DNA from: an uncultured Selenomonadales bacterium | GTDB lineage: Bacteria > Bacillota > Negativicutes > Selenomonadales > Selenomonadaceae | Reading direction: 5' to 3' | DNA length: 64,000 nucleotides | Assembly (NCBI GenBank): GCA_946536925.1 | Contig: CAMNFC010000002.1 | Location: 1-64,000, forward strand | Part shown: positions 16,742-24,625 of the stretch, piece after piece | How positions within the stretch are numbered: the stretch's first letter is position 1 | Layout: every line of letters starts with the position of its first letter | Program-made: the position numbers and the translations under genes | The notes under the pieces: generated by a model | Told to the model about the DNA's origin: nothing | What the model saw: only the letters and a program-made list of their open reading frames with translations | The model's database searches: none

Positions 16742-16830
16742 AAAAAAATTAAAGGCGGCCGATAAGCCACCCGCGATTCCCACAGAAAAATTCGTTGCAA
16801 CCGCGCCAACACATTCAAGGTCGGCGGGTG
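16742..16830 (-). promoter_or_regulatory. infC leader with terminator/antiterminator structure (L20-leader type)
   Basis: On the minus strand, arms at 16766-16772 and 16754-16760 (GGTGGCT with GGCCGCC) form a stem followed by TTTAATTTTTTT, a terminator placed about 30 bases before the infC ribosome site. Upstream, CACCCGC (16830-16824) is exactly complementary to GCGGGTG (16774-16768), which overlaps one terminator arm. The two pairings exclude each other, as expected for attenuation. L20-mediated control of infC operons is known in Firmicutes; that L20 is the ligand here is inference. Confidence 0.6.
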
Positions 16831-16860
16831 AGAAGCGCAGGCTCCTGCTTAACGCGCCAA

Positions 16861-16890
16861 AGTTTATCACAGCGGCTTTGATTCTGTCAA
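16861..16890 (-). promoter_or_regulatory. promoter of infC-rpmI-rplT
   Basis: On the minus strand TTGACA (16890-16885) is followed after 18 bases by TAAACT (16866-16861). It gives a leader of about 140 bases before infC. Confidence 0.6.
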
Positions 16891-16957
16891 TAAAATTTTT
16901 TTTATCATACTTTCTTTGCTTGCCCAAAGACGGGCGGCCTGAAAAATTTCGTTGAAT

Positions 16958-18397
16958 TTATTTTTTGTTCCAAGCGTGAATGCCTTCTTGGTTCGGCAAA
17001 ATTTTTTCGTCAAAAACGGGCTCTTCCACGCCGCGATTTTTTTGAGCAACGTAATCGTCCAGAGCAATGAAAGCGTATTTGCCCAGGCGAGCGACGGCGT
17101 AAAGGTTCGTCAAGCACAAAAAGCCCATGAACAAGTCGGCCGAATCCCAAACCAAACCGAGCTCCGCGAAAGCCCCGACCAAAACCATCACCACGACACC
17201 CACGCGGAAAAGATTCATGGCGTGGCTGGCAACGGAGCTGGGCAAGAAGCCGGACTCATCACCTTCAAAAAATGCAATGTTGACTTCGCCGTAAAAATAG
17301 TTGCCGACGATTGAACTGAACGCGAACAGGAAAACGATGATCGCCAAAATGTGCGGCGCGTAAGTTCCGTAGACACTTGCCAAAGACATTTGAACGAGAG
17401 AGACGCCGGTGAGTTCGCCGCCGACGGAATATTCGCCCGTGAGCAGAACGGAAAAAGCCGTCGCCGAGCAAACGAGCCACGTGTCGACATAGACGCCGAA
17501 ACTTTGAATCAGACCTTGACGCACGGGGTGTTTGCCGCTGGCGGTTGCCGCAGCGTTCGGGACGGAACCTTCGCCCGCCTCGTTGGAGAAAAGCCCGCGA
17601 CGCACGCCCGTCATGAAGACAGCACCGAATCCGCCGCCGACCGCAGCTTGAGGCTCGAAAGCGTCGTGAATGATGAGCGCGAACACCGCCGGCAATTGAT
17701 CGAAATTCATCACGATAATTATCAGCGCGGACAGAAGATAGAGCCCGGCCATGGACGGCACGAGCATTTCCGCGAACTTTGCAATTCTGGTCACGCCGCC
17801 GAAAATTACCAGAGCAGTCAAAGCGGCCACGACGACCGCGGTTATCGCGTGATCGATTCCAAAGGCAGTTTCGACCGCACCGACGATTGTGTTTGCTTGA
17901 ACGGAAACATAAATCCAACCGAACGTGACGGAAATTAAAATCGCGAAAAGTTTTGCCAAGCCCGTCATGTGCAAGGCGTTCTTCATGTAGTAAGCGGGGC
18001 CGCCGAAGAATGCTCCGTCGCCTCTGGGGATTTTATAAATTTGAGCGAGCGTGCTCTCGACAAAACCCGTGGCACACCCGATGAAAGCAATCAGCCACAT
18101 CCAAAAGACTGCGCCGGGGCCGCCCGTGACGATGGCAATGGCGACGCCCGCAATATTTCCGACGCCCACGCGCGAAGCCGTCGACACGCAAAAAGCCTGA
18201 AAACCGCTGATTTCTTTGCCGCCGGTTTTTTGTCCCGCGCTCTTGAAAATTAATTTAATCATTTCACCGATGAGCCGCAGCTGAACAAATTTTGTCCGCA
18301 ACGTGTAGATGACGCCCGAACCGATTAGCGCGATGATGATTATGTACGTCCAAAGGAATGAGTTGATGTCGTTGATCACGCCGTGCAATGCTTCCAT
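16958..18397 (-). CDS. alanine/glycine:sodium symporter (AgcS family)
   Basis: Inner-membrane sodium-coupled carrier for alanine or glycine, 479 residues with about eleven hydrophobic segments. Family phrases are visible: 'QAFCVSTASRVGVGNIAGVA' (residues about 65-85), 'FGGPAYYMKNAL' and 'RGLFSNEAGEGSVPNAAATA', the last being the signature of this family. ATG 18397 follows GGAGG. It is the last gene of a minus-strand run that includes a secreted FlgT_N-like protein 15 bases upstream. No convincing terminator was found after it. Confidence 0.93.
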   Translation of the reverse strand: MEALHGVINDINSFLWTYIIIIALIGSGVIYTLRTKFVQLRLIGEMIKLIFKSAGQKTGGKEISGFQAFCVSTASRVGVGNIAGVAIAIVTGGPGAVFWMWLIAFIGCATGFVESTLAQIYKIPRGDGAFFGGPAYYMKNALHMTGLAKLFAILISVTFGWIYVSVQANTIVGAVETAFGIDHAITAVVVAALTALVIFGGVTRIAKFAEMLVPSMAGLYLLSALIIIVMNFDQLPAVFALIIHDAFEPQAAVGGGFGAVFMTGVRRGLFSNEAGEGSVPNAAATASGKHPVRQGLIQSFGVYVDTWLVCSATAFSVLLTGEYSVGGELTGVSLVQMSLASVYGTYAPHILAIIVFLFAFSSIVGNYFYGEVNIAFFEGDESGFLPSSVASHAMNLFRVGVVVMVLVGAFAELGLVWDSADLFMGFLCLTNLYAVARLGKYAFIALDDYVAQKNRGVEEPVFDEKILPNQEGIHAWNKK

Positions 18398-18412
18398 AAA
18401 ATTTCCTCCCGT

Positions 18413-19351
18413 TTAAATTTTTATATAGCCCGCGCGAGCCTCCAAAATTTTTATTGCGGCGGCCTCCAACATTTGCGCGAAGTCGGCGGTCGTCCCGTCG
18501 AAGTCAACGTCGAGTTCCAAGCTTGCGTCCAGTTTGCGGGTGAAGATGTCGTTCACGCCCGAAATATTTTTTATCCGTTCGCAAACGCCGCTCAACGTCC
18601 CGCCCAGTCGCTCGAAAGTTTCTTCCGTTATCATCAACGTCAAATGATTTTCAACCTGCGCGGCAAATTTTATCGCGGCCAAAGAAAGATCGTAGCCCGC
18701 ACGTCGCCCGGCCAAGACAAGCGCGTCGTCGAGAGAAAAAAATCCTCCGCCGCCCGAAGAAGTGCCCGCAAAAATAATTTCACCCGTGTTGCACTGAATC
18801 ATTCGGCTCGCGACGTTGACCTCGTTGTCAGAAAAAAATTTTATATCGGCGACGACAAGATAATCTGCGGCCTGAGCGATGTCGACCGTGCGCGTGAAGC
18901 CCTGACGTTTGAGCGCGGAAATAATTTCGTTTTCAATCTGCGTGAAGCGTCGACCGCTCGAATCTTTCGCCACGACCGCCACGCGCGGAGAGCCCGCGTT
19001 GAAGTCGACGAGAGATTTTTTGTCCGCATGAGCAGAAATTTTTTTGTCGTCGAGCTCGGCCAAGATTTCCACGAAAAAAATTCCATTCTCGACGCGGCTT
19101 GAAAGAATTTTCCAGCCGGAAACGAAGCCCGAGCTGTCGACAGAATTTTCATCGGAGACGAGCACAAAATTTTTCACGAAAGTTTTTGAGCGGACGTGCG
19201 CCCCGAATTTTTGTTCAATCGCAGAGCGCAACGCGTCGTGAATCGCCATGCGTTCGGTGTTGCCGTGCCCGAATGCTCGAACATTTTGCGCCGAACACAT
19301 TCCGAAATTTATCAGCGTGAAAAAAATCATCGACGTAAAAAAAATTTTCAT
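18413..19351 (-). CDS. secreted protein with FlgT_N/LPP20-like N-terminal domain
   Basis: 312-residue protein from ATG 19351 (nine bases after GGAGG) with a Sec signal peptide (about residues 1-20, ending 'FGMCSA'). The mature N-terminus 'VRAFGHGNTERMAIHDALRS' resembles the LPP20/FlgT N-terminal domain, where a short strand-helix unit precedes a periplasmic fold. A second alpha/beta unit (about 110-230) has a 'GSPRVAVVAKDSSGRRF' strand and resembles CsgG/FlgT middle domains. It may be a periplasmic or outer-membrane-associated protein. No flagellar gene is near, so a flagellar role is unsupported. The longer open frame upstream to 19546 lacks a ribosome site. Confidence 0.6.
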   Translation of the reverse strand: MKIFFTSMIFFTLINFGMCSAQNVRAFGHGNTERMAIHDALRSAIEQKFGAHVRSKTFVKNFVLVSDENSVDSSGFVSGWKILSSRVENGIFFVEILAELDDKKISAHADKKSLVDFNAGSPRVAVVAKDSSGRRFTQIENEIISALKRQGFTRTVDIAQAADYLVVADIKFFSDNEVNVASRMIQCNTGEIIFAGTSSGGGGFFSLDDALVLAGRRAGYDLSLAAIKFAAQVENHLTLMITEETFERLGGTLSGVCERIKNISGVNDIFTRKLDASLELDVDFDGTTADFAQMLEAAAIKILEARAGYIKI

Positions 19352-19467
19352 AGCTTCATTCCTCCGCAAGCATATTGTAAAAAATTTTCCCGTCAACGTC
19401 AAATTCGTCGCAAAAAAAATTGCCGCAGACATTTTCGCCCGCGACAAAATTCTTTGAATCGCTCGCT

Positions 19468-19797
19468 TCACGTGCCGAAGTCGCGGTTCATGTCCACGAA
19501 CTCGACGAGCTCGTCGACGCTGTAGCATTCGATGACCGTGCGGCAAATTTTTTTGAGCAGCTGTTGAAGTTTATGAAAATCTTCGTTCGGCGGAAAAGGT
19601 TCCTCGGCGTTGAGGACGGCGGTCAAAGTTTCGGGGCGAATGTATGCCGCGGGATAAAAATTTTTGTAGAGGATCAAATTGCCGACCACGCCCGTGCCCG
19701 CGATTAAAATTTCGCCGTAAGTTTCGTCGTTCAAAGCTCGGCACGTTCCAACTTGAAAATTTTCCGTCAACGCGGCTCGAAGTTCGTCTTCAGTCAC
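19468..19797 (-). CDS. hypothetical protein (109 aa)
   Basis: Starts at GTG 19797, nine bases after GGAGGG, 21 bases downstream of the GltD-like gene. The product is soluble, acidic and has no signal peptide. It contains 'GEILIAGTGVVGNLILYKNF' (about 28-47) and a helical C-terminal half with 'FHKLQQLLKKICRTVIECYS'. No family is recognised. Its place suggests co-expression with the GltD-like flavoprotein; a partner role is only a guess. Confidence 0.65.
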   Translation of the reverse strand: MTEDELRAALTENFQVGTCRALNDETYGEILIAGTGVVGNLILYKNFYPAAYIRPETLTAVLNAEEPFPPNEDFHKLQQLLKKICRTVIECYSVDELVEFVDMNRDFGT

Positions 19798-19818
19798 GGC
19801 TTTTCCCTCCGCAAAAAT

Positions 19819-21054
19819 TTATTGGGCGTTGCGTTTGGCGGTCAAGTATTCGTCCATGGCCTTTGCAACGATTTTTGAATACTTGACGGCGAGCACAACA
19901 TTTTTCGCGCCGATGACGACGTCGCCGCTGGAGAAGACGCCTTCGCGGGTGGTGCGGCCTTGCTCGTCGACGACGATCAATCCTTTGTCGCTGACTTTCA
20001 AATCGTGCGTGGTGTTGACGATTTTGTCTTTGGGGCCTTGACTGATGGCGATGATCGTTGAGTCGGCTTTCATGAGGACGGGCTCTTCCTCGCGAATCAA
20101 ATTTCCTTCGTCGTCATAAATTCGCGGGGTGAGGAGCGGGCCTTCCTCGGTGAATTCTTTTATCGCCATGCCCTGTTGAATTTCAATTCCGTCGACGGCC
20201 GCATAATCGAGTTCGCGTTGGCTGGCTGCGATTCTTCTTCGGCGGGCGTAAAGCGTGACGTTGCCCGAACCTTGACGGACGACGGTGCGCGCCACGTCGA
20301 TAGCAGAGTTTCCCGCGCCGATGATAGCCACGGTGTCGCCCAAATCGTACGCGTCGGGGTTTTGCAGATAATCAATGGCGTAGTGGACGTTGCCGAGCGA
20401 TTCGCCTTTGACGTGCGGTCGACGCGGCCGCCAAACGCCCGTGCCGATAAAAATTGCGTCGTAGCCGTCGTTGAAAAGATCGTCCAGGTGGAGCGCGCCG
20501 CCGATTGCCGTGTTCGGGCGGAAGTGAATTCCCATTTCGCGCAGCTTGACTTGATAGCGGTCTAAAATTTTTTTCGACAGACGGAAAGCCGGAATCCCGT
20601 AGCGCATCATCCCGCCGACTTTGTCCATGCGTTCAAAGATTGTGATTCGATAGCCGAGCGCGGCGAGCTTGACGGCGATTGTAATTCCCGCGGGACCCGA
20701 ACCGATTATCGCGACTCTTTGGCCGGTGTCGGGCGCGCGTTCAATTTTTATCTTGTCAAAATAAAATTCGGAGATGTAATGTTCGATGCTGGGGATTTGG
20801 ACGGCGGCCGCGTCCTTTCTTTTGCCTTGAATGCAATTTCCCTCGCACTGATTTTCGTGGTCGCAAACAAGAGAGCAGACGACGCTGAGCGGATTGTTTT
20901 CAAAGAGCATGCGCCCGGCCTCCACGGTTTGCCCCGCCAAGAACAGGCGAATCATTTCGGGAATGTTCGTTTCAATCGGACAGCCTTTGAGCCGGCAAAG
21001 CGGCTTCTTGCATTGCAGACAGCGGCGAGCCTCTTCGATGACGTGTGCAGCCAT
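19819..21054 (-). CDS. GltD-like NAD(P)-dependent oxidoreductase (glutamate synthase small subunit family)
   Basis: Iron-sulfur flavoprotein that moves electrons between NAD(P)H and a partner through FAD and 4Fe-4S clusters. Two cysteine groups near the N-terminus fit the cluster domain ('CLQCKKPLCRLKGCPI', 'CSLVCDHENQCEGNC'). An FAD Rossmann motif 'VAIIGSGPAGITIAVKLA' (about 113-130) and an NAD(P) motif 'VAIIGAGNSAIDVA' follow, then 'VFSSGDVV'. At 411 residues it is shorter than GltD or NfnB (about 460-490). No large glutamate synthase subunit is adjacent, so the partner and true reaction are uncertain. It lies 19 bases after the HAD phosphatase gene. Confidence 0.85.
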   Translation of the reverse strand: MAAHVIEEARRCLQCKKPLCRLKGCPIETNIPEMIRLFLAGQTVEAGRMLFENNPLSVVCSLVCDHENQCEGNCIQGKRKDAAAVQIPSIEHYISEFYFDKIKIERAPDTGQRVAIIGSGPAGITIAVKLAALGYRITIFERMDKVGGMMRYGIPAFRLSKKILDRYQVKLREMGIHFRPNTAIGGALHLDDLFNDGYDAIFIGTGVWRPRRPHVKGESLGNVHYAIDYLQNPDAYDLGDTVAIIGAGNSAIDVARTVVRQGSGNVTLYARRRRIAASQRELDYAAVDGIEIQQGMAIKEFTEEGPLLTPRIYDDEGNLIREEEPVLMKADSTIIAISQGPKDKIVNTTHDLKVSDKGLIVVDEQGRTTREGVFSSGDVVIGAKNVVLAVKYSKIVAKAMDEYLTAKRNAQ

Positions 21055-21073
21055 ATTTTTTCCCTCCTAAAAT

Positions 21074-21577
21074 TTATCTGATTAAAAAATTTTTTATCGC
21101 GTCCAAAAGATTTCCTCCGTTGAAAAAAATTCCCGCGTGAAGTCCGGCCGCTTCAGCCGCTTGAATATCTCGGTCGGTGTCGCCGAACAAAATTGCCTGC
21201 GACGGATCGATTTTAAAATCTTGACACGCGCGAAGAATCAAACCGGGCTTGGGCTTGCGACAATCACACGCGACGGAAAATTTTTCGACGATGCCTTCGG
21301 GGTGGTGCGGACAAAAATAAAATGCGTCGAGGTGCGCGCCGATTTGAGCCAAACTTTTTTGCATGAAGCCGTGAAGATTTTCGACGTCCTCAATCGTGTA
21401 AAGCCCGCGAGCAATTCCGCCCTGATTTGTGACGACGACGGTTAAAATCGAATGCTCGTTGCAAAATTTAACGGCCTCGCGCGCGCCGTCAATCCATTTA
21501 AATTTTTCAATCTCCCAAAGGTAACCGACTTCCTCGTTTAGGACGCCGTCCCTGTCAAAAAAAATCGCTCGAATCAT
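21074..21577 (-). CDS. GmhB-like D-glycero-manno-heptose bisphosphate phosphatase
   Basis: HAD phosphatase of the histidinol-phosphate/heptose-bisphosphate group, 167 residues from ATG 21577 behind GGGAG. The nucleophile motif is 'FFDRDGVLNEEVGYL' (D8, D10). 'VVVTNQGGIARGLYT' is motif II. The 'CPHHPEG' and 'CDCRKPKPG' pair is the zinc-binding insertion of GmhB. 'LFGDTDRDIQAAEAAGL' is motif IV. GmhB makes heptose for lipopolysaccharide core, which fits an outer membrane. First gene of the run 21577-16958. A longer open frame to 21967 crosses the ctsR promoter and is rejected. Confidence 0.85.
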   Translation of the reverse strand: MIRAIFFDRDGVLNEEVGYLWEIEKFKWIDGAREAVKFCNEHSILTVVVTNQGGIARGLYTIEDVENLHGFMQKSLAQIGAHLDAFYFCPHHPEGIVEKFSVACDCRKPKPGLILRACQDFKIDPSQAILFGDTDRDIQAAEAAGLHAGIFFNGGNLLDAIKNFLIR

Positions 21578-21639
21578 GTGACCAACTCCCGAAAGATTTT
21601 TTCTGCCCGCGCAAAAAATTTCCTGCCGAAAAAAAAAGC

Positions 21640-21668
21640 TTGCCGATTTGATTTTTTGAAAGTATAAT
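21640..21668 (+). promoter_or_regulatory. ctsR promoter
   Basis: TTGCCG (21640-21645), 17-base spacer, TATAAT (21663-21668). GTCAAAATATCAA lies just downstream and resembles part of the CtsR heptad repeat (GGTCAAA), but a complete tandem site is not present, so self-repression cannot be asserted. Confidence 0.75.
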
Positions 21669-21694
21669 GTCAAAATATCAAGAGGTGATAAATC

Positions 21695-22171
21695 ATGTTG
21701 AACAACAAGGCGGACACGATTGAAGAATATATTTTGAAACTGCTGGCGCAAAACGCCGACAAGCAAATCGAACTCAAGCGGACGGCTCTGGCCGACGAGA
21801 TAAGTTGTGCGCCGTCGCAGATAAGTTACGTTTTGAGCACGCGCTTCACCGCCGACAGAGGTTTCGTCGTGGAGTCGCGCCGAGGCTTGGGCGGTTATAT
21901 CCGAATCGCGCTGGTGAACGAGGATCTCGACCGCAAACAGCTTTTGTTCCAAGAAATGCTCGACCAAATCAACGAGGCAACGCCTTTCGAGGACGTCAAG
22001 TCGATGCTCGATTTTCTTTTGAGCAACAGATTAATCACGCGGCGCGAAGCAGAACTCGTCGCGCAAATGTCGCTCAATCTTTACAAATCTGAAGCGGCCG
22101 GAAAAATTCAAGCTGCCGAACGGGCACGATTGATTCGTTCGGTCTTCGTCACGCTGGCCAAAATAACCTGA
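21695..22171 (+). CDS. ctsR: CtsR-family transcriptional repressor
   Basis: Repressor of class III heat-shock (clp) genes in Firmicutes. The 158-residue product has the typical winged-helix N-terminus, 'ADTIEEYILKLLAQN' and 'EISCAPSQISYVLSTRFTA', then 'ESRRGLGGYIRI', which is the glycine-rich wing that senses heat in B. subtilis. The C-terminal dimer domain ends 'RLIRSVFVTLAKI'. ATG 21695 follows AGAGGTG. The usual partners mcsA, mcsB and clpC are absent; a strong terminator follows and the next gene is carA. It is therefore a monocistronic regulator here. Confidence 0.93.
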   Translation: MLNNKADTIEEYILKLLAQNADKQIELKRTALADEISCAPSQISYVLSTRFTADRGFVVESRRGLGGYIRIALVNEDLDRKQLLFQEMLDQINEATPFEDVKSMLDFLLSNRLITRREAELVAQMSLNLYKSEAAGKIQAAERARLIRSVFVTLAKIT

Positions 22172-22185
22172 CGCAAAAAAATTTT

Positions 22186-22221
22186 CGTCACGAGAAAAAA
22201 TTTCTTGTGGCGATTTTTTTT
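22186..22221 (+). terminator. ctsR terminator
   Basis: Twelve-base stem between 22186-22197 (CGTCACGAGAAA) and 22201-22212 (TTTCTTGTGGCG), including two G-T pairs, followed by ATTTTTTTT. Confidence 0.85.
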
Positions 22222-22256
22222 CGCCGCCCGAAGCTTGATTGTATACAGAAAATTAT

Positions 22257-22285
22257 TTGCAAAGCCGGCGGGCGTGTGCTAAACT
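22257..22285 (+). promoter_or_regulatory. carA promoter
   Basis: TTGCAA (22257-22262), 17-base spacer, TAAACT (22280-22285), about 40 bases before the carA start. No PyrR-type attenuator was seen in the short leader. Confidence 0.6.
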
Positions 22286-22323
22286 TTTTTCGACGTATAA
22301 CAAAAAAATTTAGGAATCAGCAG

Positions 22324-23412
22324 GTGAGAACTTTGAAAGGAAAATTGGTTCTGCAAGACGGCACGGTATTTCGCGGGCAACTATTCGGCGGCGCGAACGC
22401 CACGACCGAGGGCGAAGTCGTCTTCAACACGGGCATGACCGGCTATCAGGAAATTTTGACAGACCCGTCGTATTGCCGGCAAATCGTCACGTTGACTTAT
22501 CCTTTGATAGGCAATTACGGCACGGCGAAGCAATTTAATCAGAGCCGCAAAAGTTTTGTCGGGGGATTGATTGTCGGGGAAGTTTGCGAAAAACCGTCGA
22601 GCTCGTCCATGCAAAAGACTTTGGCAGAATTTTTAATCGCGGAAAAAATTTCTTGCCTCTACGAAGTGGACACGCGCGCCTTGACCAGAAAAATTCGTTC
22701 GTCGGGCACGATGAAAGGCGTAATCGTCAGCGAATACACCTCGCAGGGCACGATTGACGAGATGATGGCTCTGCCGATTCGCAAAAATGTCGTGGAAATG
22801 GTGACTACGCCCGTTAGCTACACGCTCGACGCCCCCGACGGCGCACCTTACGTCGTGACGGTGGACTTTGGAATCAAAAAAAATATCCTCGACGCGCTAC
22901 GCAAGTTGGGTTGCAAAATCACGGTCGTCCCCGCCAAGGCCACGGCTGAAGAAATCCTCGCGCTCAATCCCGACGGAATTTTTCTTTCCAACGGCCCCGG
23001 CGACCCAAAGGACGTCCCAAATGCTATCCGCGAAGTCAAAAAACTCATCGGGCAACGGCCAATCTTCGGAATCTGTCTGGGGCATCAGATTTTGGCTCTG
23101 GCAATGGGTGCCGACACTTACAAATTAAAATTCGGGCACCGCGGCTCCAATCAGCCCGTGAAAAATTTGGAGACTGGCAAAGTCGCAATCACCGCGCAAA
23201 ATCACGGCTACGCAATCGACGAAAAATCTTTGGCAGGCCTTCCCGTCAAAGTCACGCACATTTCTTTGAATGACGGCACGGTCGAAGGTTTCCGCCACAC
23301 ACAGCTGCCCATATCGAGCGTGCAATATCACCCCGAAGCCGCGCCCGGCCCCAACGACAGCGTTCATCTCTTCGACGAATTTATTTTCAACATGCAGAGG
23401 TTCAAGCCATGA
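22324..23412 (+). CDS. carA: carbamoyl phosphate synthase small subunit
   Basis: Glutaminase subunit that supplies ammonia for carbamoyl phosphate in arginine and pyrimidine synthesis. From GTG 22324, eight bases after AGGA, it is 362 residues, the family norm. A longer frame to 22207 covers the promoter and is rejected. The N-terminal domain has 'TGYQEILTDPSY'. The class I amidotransferase domain has the nucleophile in 'FGICLGHQILALAMGA', 'KFGHRGSNQPV' and the His/Glu pair in 'QYHPEAAPGP'. Its stop overlaps the start of a histidine phosphatase gene (ATGA), which separates it from carB. Confidence 0.96.
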   Translation: MRTLKGKLVLQDGTVFRGQLFGGANATTEGEVVFNTGMTGYQEILTDPSYCRQIVTLTYPLIGNYGTAKQFNQSRKSFVGGLIVGEVCEKPSSSSMQKTLAEFLIAEKISCLYEVDTRALTRKIRSSGTMKGVIVSEYTSQGTIDEMMALPIRKNVVEMVTTPVSYTLDAPDGAPYVVTVDFGIKKNILDALRKLGCKITVVPAKATAEEILALNPDGIFLSNGPGDPKDVPNAIREVKKLIGQRPIFGICLGHQILALAMGADTYKLKFGHRGSNQPVKNLETGKVAITAQNHGYAIDEKSLAGLPVKVTHISLNDGTVEGFRHTQLPISSVQYHPEAAPGPNDSVHLFDEFIFNMQRFKP

Positions 23413-24593
23413 AAAAATTTTTTTCGATCCTCGCGATTTTATTTTTAATCAGTGTCTCCTATGCTCAAGCCGCAGATTACAAAATGACGGGCGTGGTCGT
23501 CCTCAGCCGCCACAACATCCGCTCGCCCCTCGTCGACAAAAATTCTGCTCTCGCCAAACCGCACAACCGGTTCAAATGGACTTCCGCACCCGCTGAACTT
23601 TCCCTGCGCGGCGCAGAGGACGAAACGATTATGGGGCAATATTTCCGGCGGTGGCTGGTCAGCGAAAATCTCATCACCGAAAATTATTTTCCAAAGGACG
23701 GCGAAGTCCGCTTCTACGCAAACTCCCGGCAACGCACAATCGCGACCGCAAAATTTTTTTCGAGCGGGCTGTTCCCCGTCGCCAACGTCCAAGTCGAGCA
23801 CAAATTTGATTCGTTCGATAAAATTGACCCCGTCTTCAAACCGCGGCTGACTTTGGTCAACGACAAATTCATCGCTCTGGCCGACGCGCAGATTAAAGAA
23901 AAGTTCGCCGATAAAATCCCGACGCAAAGTTATCGTTTGATTGAAAAAGTTACGCAAAAACATTTCCCCGCCGCCAATCTCGACGTGACTTTTGAACTCG
24001 GCAAAGAGCCCGCCGCCCACGGAACGTTGAAGCTGGCCAACCAAGCCGCCGACGCTCTCACGCTGCAATATTACGAGGAAGATTTCGGGCACAAGATAAG
24101 TTTTAATGACCGCCAAAAAATCGCCGACGCCGTGACTTTTTACGCTCAAGTTCTTTTCACCGCGCCGGCAGTCGCAACCAACATCGCTCACCCGCTCCTG
24201 CAAGTCATAAACGACGAACTTTCCCTCGACAGAAAATTTACCTTCCTTTGCGGTCACGATTCCAACATCGCAAGCGTCTTGGCCGCCCTCGACGTCGAAG
24301 ATTATTCTTTGCCGCAAACGTTGGAGAGGAAAACTCCAATCGGCGTGAAGTTCGTCATAGAAAAATGGCGCGGCGCGGACGGTGTCGATTACGCCAAAAC
24401 AAAATTGATTTACGCGTCTTCGGAGCAGTTGCGCAACAAAACCACGCTGACTTTGGAAAACCCGCCGATGATTTATCCGATAAAGTTCAAAGGCCTCTCT
24501 CAAAACGCCGACGGCTTTTATCGACTGGAAGATTTGCAGAAACGTTTCCAAAAAGCTTTCGACGCTTACAATGATTTGCCGGCGGGAAATTAA
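23409..24593 (+). CDS. secreted histidine acid phosphatase (phytase/glucose-1-phosphatase type)
   Basis: Periplasmic phosphomonoesterase of histidine phosphatase clade 2. A signal peptide (residues 1-21, ending 'SYAQA') precedes the catalytic motif '[10 protein letters not shown]' (family RHGxRxP, here RHNIRSP). The C-terminal proton-donor motif '[16 protein letters not shown]' (HD) is intact. '[16 protein letters not shown]' fits the second arginine site. 394 residues is close to AppA/Agp length. ATG 23409 overlaps the carA stop and carB follows 32 bases later. It thus sits inside the carA-carB operon, an odd place for a periplasmic enzyme. Substrate (phytate, sugar phosphate, other) is unknown; the Gly-to-Asn change in the first motif may matter. 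Confidence 0.85.
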   Translation: MKKFFSILAILFLISVSYAQAADYKMTGVVVLSRHNIRSPLVDKNSALAKPHNRFKWTSAPAELSLRGAEDETIMGQYFRRWLVSENLITENYFPKDGEVRFYANSRQRTIATAKFFSSGLFPVANVQVEHKFDSFDKIDPVFKPRLTLVNDKFIALADAQIKEKFADKIPTQSYRLIEKVTQKHFPAANLDVTFELGKEPAAHGTLKLANQAADALTLQYYEEDFGHKISFNDRQKIADAVTFYAQVLFTAPAVATNIAHPLLQVINDELSLDRKFTFLCGHDSNIASVLAALDVEDYSLPQTLERKTPIGVKFVIEKWRGADGVDYAKTKLIYASSEQLRNKTTLTLENPPMIYPIKFKGLSQNADGFYRLEDLQKRFQKAFDAYNDLPAGN

Positions 24594-24625
24594 AAATTTC
24601 TTCACGACGAAGGGAGCAGATTTAT

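Noticed and set aside
16921-16934. GCCC-AAAGAC-GGGC hairpin after the symporter gene as a terminator
   Set aside because: No T-run follows the stem on the minus strand.
21669-21682. CtsR autoregulatory operator upstream of ctsR
   Set aside because: Only one GTCAAA heptad is convincing; the second repeat does not match GGTCAAA.
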